Source of the DNA: Sulfurivirga caldicuralii
GTDB lineage: Bacteria; Pseudomonadota; Gammaproteobacteria; Thiomicrospirales; Thiomicrospiraceae
Assembly (NCBI GenBank): GCA_015661715.1
Contig: DQVN01000086.1
Coordinates: 1-8,310, forward strand
Direction: 5' to 3'
DNA length: 8,310 nucleotides
The notes under the pieces are model-generated. The model saw nothing but the letters and a program-made list of their open reading frames with translations, was not told the origin of the DNA and did no database searches. The position numbers and the translations under genes are program-made. Of the stretch, positions 7,000-8,310 are shown in pieces; the first letter of the stretch is position 1, and every line of letters begins with the position of its first letter.

Positions 7000-7026
7000 A
7001 TATCGACACCTGATGGCGTTTCTTTA
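7000..7026 (-). promoter_or_regulatory. Sigma-28 (FliA)-type flagellar promoter for the flagellin at 6102-6932
   Basis: The minus strand reads TAAAGAAA (7026-7019), an 11-base spacer, then GTCGATAT (7007-7000). The known consensus is TAAAGTTT-N11-GCCGATAA, so 6 of 8 bases match in each half with the exact spacer. The predicted start near 6993 gives a leader of about 60 bases. The position, between the flaG terminator and a flagellin gene, fits late class flagellar control by FliA (and FlgM if present). Confidence 0.82.
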
Positions 7027-7044
7027 ACGCTTTGTTGGAAGAAA

Positions 7045-7070
7045 AAGTCATGGAATAAAAGGGATGACTT
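7045..7070 (-). other. Dyad: possible second flaG terminator or operator upstream of the flagellin promoter
   Basis: AAGTCAT and ATGACTT form a perfect 7-base inverted repeat with a 12-base A/T-rich spacer. On the minus strand the second arm merges into a T run (7046-7042), so it could be a weak backup terminator behind the one at 7097-7122. It lies 18 bases upstream of the -35 element, so a protein-binding operator is also possible. A 7-base dyad can arise by chance. Confidence 0.3.
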
Positions 7071-7096
7071 AATGGGGAGGCATCAAAGAACACGAG

Positions 7097-7122
7097 AAAA
7101 AAGGTCCTGGATTCAGGACCTT
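7097..7122 (-). terminator. Intrinsic terminator of flaG
   Basis: On the minus strand AAGGTCCTG (7122-7114), loop AATC and CAGGACCTT (7109-7101) form a perfect 9-base-pair stem, followed by T bases down to 7097. The stem starts inside the flaG stop codon TAA (7123-7121), so a ribosome terminating there would cover part of the stem. It separates the flagellin-flaG unit from the next flagellin. Confidence 0.88.
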
Positions 7123-7564
7123 ACATGGTTTGGTTAACTATCAAACCTGTTATGACATCTTTAATCTTAGGATCTGAACCCGCATGGGAATAAACATTCT
7201 GTTCCAAATAGGCCTGGATATTGCGTAATCGGGCGATGGCCTCTTCACTGGGAATCTGACGAATCACCTCATTGGTCTGAGTATCAATCACCTTTACCAC
7301 GGTCGTTCCTAGCTCAGCCTCCACCTCAAACTTCAGCGCACTACTCTGAATACGTTCATTGATCCTATCGGTTTGCTGCTGTAGCCGTTGTAAGGTTTCT
7401 CGTTCCGCGTCTGCCGACTTTTTTTCAGGCTCAGCAACTTGGCGGGCGTTTTGAGCGGGCTGTTCACCGACTTGCGCAACAAGCTGTTTCTGAGTATCCC
7501 GTTGTTTGGTTATAGACAACGGGAGCTCACCAACAAGCTGGTTTTTTTGAATTTCCAAGCTCAT
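7121..7564 (-). CDS. flaG: FlaG family flagellar protein
   Basis: A 147-residue cytoplasmic-type protein without signal peptide. Residues 1-55 are polar and Gln/Glu/Lys-rich and probably disordered. About 55-75 is likely helical (RETLQRLQQQTDRINERIQ), and 76-123 carries the FlaG core LKFEVEAELGTTVVKVIDTQTNEVIRQIPSEEAIARL. A less conserved tail follows, ending NQTM. FlaG proteins are encoded next to flagellin or fliD genes and affect filament length in several bacteria; their biochemical mechanism is not settled. ATG 7562-7564 is supported by AGGGAG (7579-7574) nine bases upstream. It lies 83 bases behind a flagellin in the same direction with no clear terminator or promoter between them, so it is probably co-transcribed with it. 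That gap carries a tandem repeat and a G-rich hairpin that may tune flaG translation. The tail is longer than the core domain requires. Confidence 0.9.
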   Translation of the reverse strand: MSLEIQKNQLVGELPLSITKQRDTQKQLVAQVGEQPAQNARQVAEPEKKSADAERETLQRLQQQTDRINERIQSSALKFEVEAELGTTVVKVIDTQTNEVIRQIPSEEAIARLRNIQAYLEQNVYSHAGSDPKIKDVITGLIVNQTM

Positions 7565-7573
7565 ATCGGCTCA

Positions 7574-7611
7574 CTCCCTAAATGCAGGAGGGAGGAGATG
7601 ATCCCCCCACC
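7574..7611 (-). promoter_or_regulatory. Flagellin-flaG intercistronic hairpin and possible anti-Shine-Dalgarno switch
   Basis: On the minus strand GGTGGGGGGA (7611-7602), loop TCATC and TCCTCCCTCC (7596-7587) can form a 10-position stem with one mismatch and one G-U pair. No T run follows, so it is not a normal terminator. CTCCCT inside the second arm (7594-7589) is also perfectly complementary to the flaG Shine-Dalgarno AGGGAG (7579-7574), with a 9-base loop. The two pairings exclude each other: the upstream hairpin would free the flaG site, the other would mask it. The pairings are seen in the sequence; the switch is inference. Confidence 0.4.
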
Positions 7612-7612
7612 C

Positions 7613-7648
7613 TTATTTACTTCCTATCATTTATTTACTTCCTATCAT
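7613..7648 (-). repeat. Perfect tandem duplication of 18 bases after the flagellin stop
   Basis: Two adjacent identical copies (7613-7630 and 7631-7648) lie in the short gap between the right-edge flagellin and flaG. On the minus strand each copy reads ATGATAGGAAGTAAATAA, a complete ATG-to-TAA mini-ORF for MIGSK. The first copy overlaps the flagellin stop as TAATG. The copies contain AGGAAG but are too far upstream to serve as the flaG ribosome-binding site. Simple slippage duplication is the default explanation. Confidence 0.9.
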
Positions 7649-8310
7649 TATCTTAACAGACTCAGTACCTGTTGCGAGTTCTGGTTGGCTTGCGAGAGCA
7701 TGGCCATACCTGCCTGCTGCAATACCTGGGTACGAGCCAAATTAGCAGATTCACGGGCAAAATCCGCATCTTCAATCTGACTCCGTGCAGCCTTGATGTT
7801 TTCATTGACATTCTGCAGGTTGGCAACCGTATATTCAAATCGGTTCTGCACCGCCCCCCACTTAGCGCGAATACTATTCAAATTGGATAGGTCAATGTCT
7901 ATTTTCGCGATCGCTGACAGTGCAGCGGACTGAGTTGTTACGCTGGCTGTTCCATAACTGTTATTACCCCTTGACAGGTTATACATGGAAACTGAAATGG
8001 TATTCGCCGCAGCAGTCTCCCAGCCCACCTGAAAGCTCAACGTAGCATTGGAGCCATTGAGCAGGGGCGTACCATTAAACTTAGTGGTCAAGGCAATGCG
8101 GTTGATTTCCACTTGCAGTTGCGAAACCTCTGCTTGCGCCTGAGACCGTTGCGCAGAGGTATAGGTATCGTTCGCCATTTGAACAGCCAGCTCACGGATG
8201 CGCTGCAACATATTGACCGCTTCTTCCACCGCACCATCAATAGTTTGTACCAGTGAAATACCGTCGTTGGCATTGCGAATGGCCATATCGGTGCCGCGCA
8301 CCTGGCTGTC
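7648..8310 (-). CDS. Flagellin, short type, 5' end outside the window
   Basis: The last 220 residues of a second flagellin; the reading frame is open to the right edge (starting DSQVRGTDMAIRNAND). By alignment with the complete paralogue about 54 N-terminal residues are missing, implying a full length near 274. The D1 region (VEEAVNMLQRIRELAVQ, FNGTPLLNG) and the C-terminal NRFEYTVANLQNVNENIKAARSQI, DADFARESANLARTQVLQQAG, ending VLSLLR, closely match the other flagellin. The middle differs and is Ser/Thr/Asn-rich (YNLSRGNNSYGTASVTTQS), a possible exposed or modified surface. An apparent GTG start at 8299-8301 is only an internal Val codon. TAA at 7650-7648 is followed at once by the tandem repeat, then flaG. 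The promoter lies beyond the window, and the gene probably heads a flagellin-flaG transcript. Confidence 0.96.
   Translation of the reverse strand, partial: DSQVRGTDMAIRNANDGISLVQTIDGAVEEAVNMLQRIRELAVQMANDTYTSAQRSQAQAEVSQLQVEINRIALTTKFNGTPLLNGSNATLSFQVGWETAAANTISVSMYNLSRGNNSYGTASVTTQSAALSAIAKIDIDLSNLNSIRAKWGAVQNRFEYTVANLQNVNENIKAARSQIEDADFARESANLARTQVLQQAGMAMLSQANQNSQQVLSLLR

Noticed and set aside
7563..7570. GCCGATAT at the flaG start codon as a sigma-28 -10 element
   Set aside because: It matches the -10 half well, but there is no TAAAG-like half 11 bases upstream and transcription would start inside flaG.

Overview
The window looks like chromosomal DNA of a Gram-negative, flagellated proteobacterium with tightly packed genes. 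Evidence is an EttA-type ABC-F protein, a periplasmic TlpA-like thioredoxin, glutamate-pathway heme synthesis (HemL), FlaG, at least two short flagellins and a sigma-28-type flagellar promoter. Several compact flagellin genes in one genome is known for magnetotactic cocci (Magnetococcia), but that assignment is only a guess from gene style. No tRNA, rRNA, CRISPR array, insertion sequence or prophage gene was seen, and no gene-free stretch exceeds 300 bases (the longest is about 190, at 6933-7120).

Left part, plus strand (1-1407): the 3' end of ettA (ATP-dependent translation throttle), then, 14 bases later, a PAS-GGDEF protein whose GGDEF signature is degraded to SCDQF, so it is probably a sensor or effector rather than an active diguanylate cyclase.

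Middle part, plus strand (1413-5959): a compact cluster folD, small exported protein, rpiA, TlpA-like thioredoxin, thiE, hemL. Gaps range from a 4-base overlap to 13 bases, so it is very likely one operon, probably started by a TATAAT box just ahead of folD. It joins one-carbon folate metabolism, the pentose phosphate pathway, thiamine synthesis and early heme synthesis with two envelope proteins. The exported protein has two cysteines in its mature part and could be a client of the thioredoxin.

Right part, minus strand (5976-8310), convergent with the operon: a flagellin running off the right edge, then flaG, then a second complete 276-residue flagellin. flaG ends in a strong intrinsic terminator that begins in its stop codon. 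The second flagellin has its own sigma-28-like promoter (7000-7026), about 60 bases of leader with a hairpin at its 5' end, and about 90 bases of 3' UTR ending in a terminator that faces hemL.

The most striking non-coding signal is a 14-base complementarity (13 Watson-Crick pairs plus one G-U) between this flagellin's Shine-Dalgarno region and its own 3' UTR, abutting the terminator. This suggests control of translation by 5'-3' UTR pairing. The flagellin-flaG junction carries two more oddities: a tandem 18-base repeat in which each copy is a complete ATG-to-TAA mini-ORF, and a G-rich hairpin that competes with a sequence able to mask the flaG ribosome-binding site.
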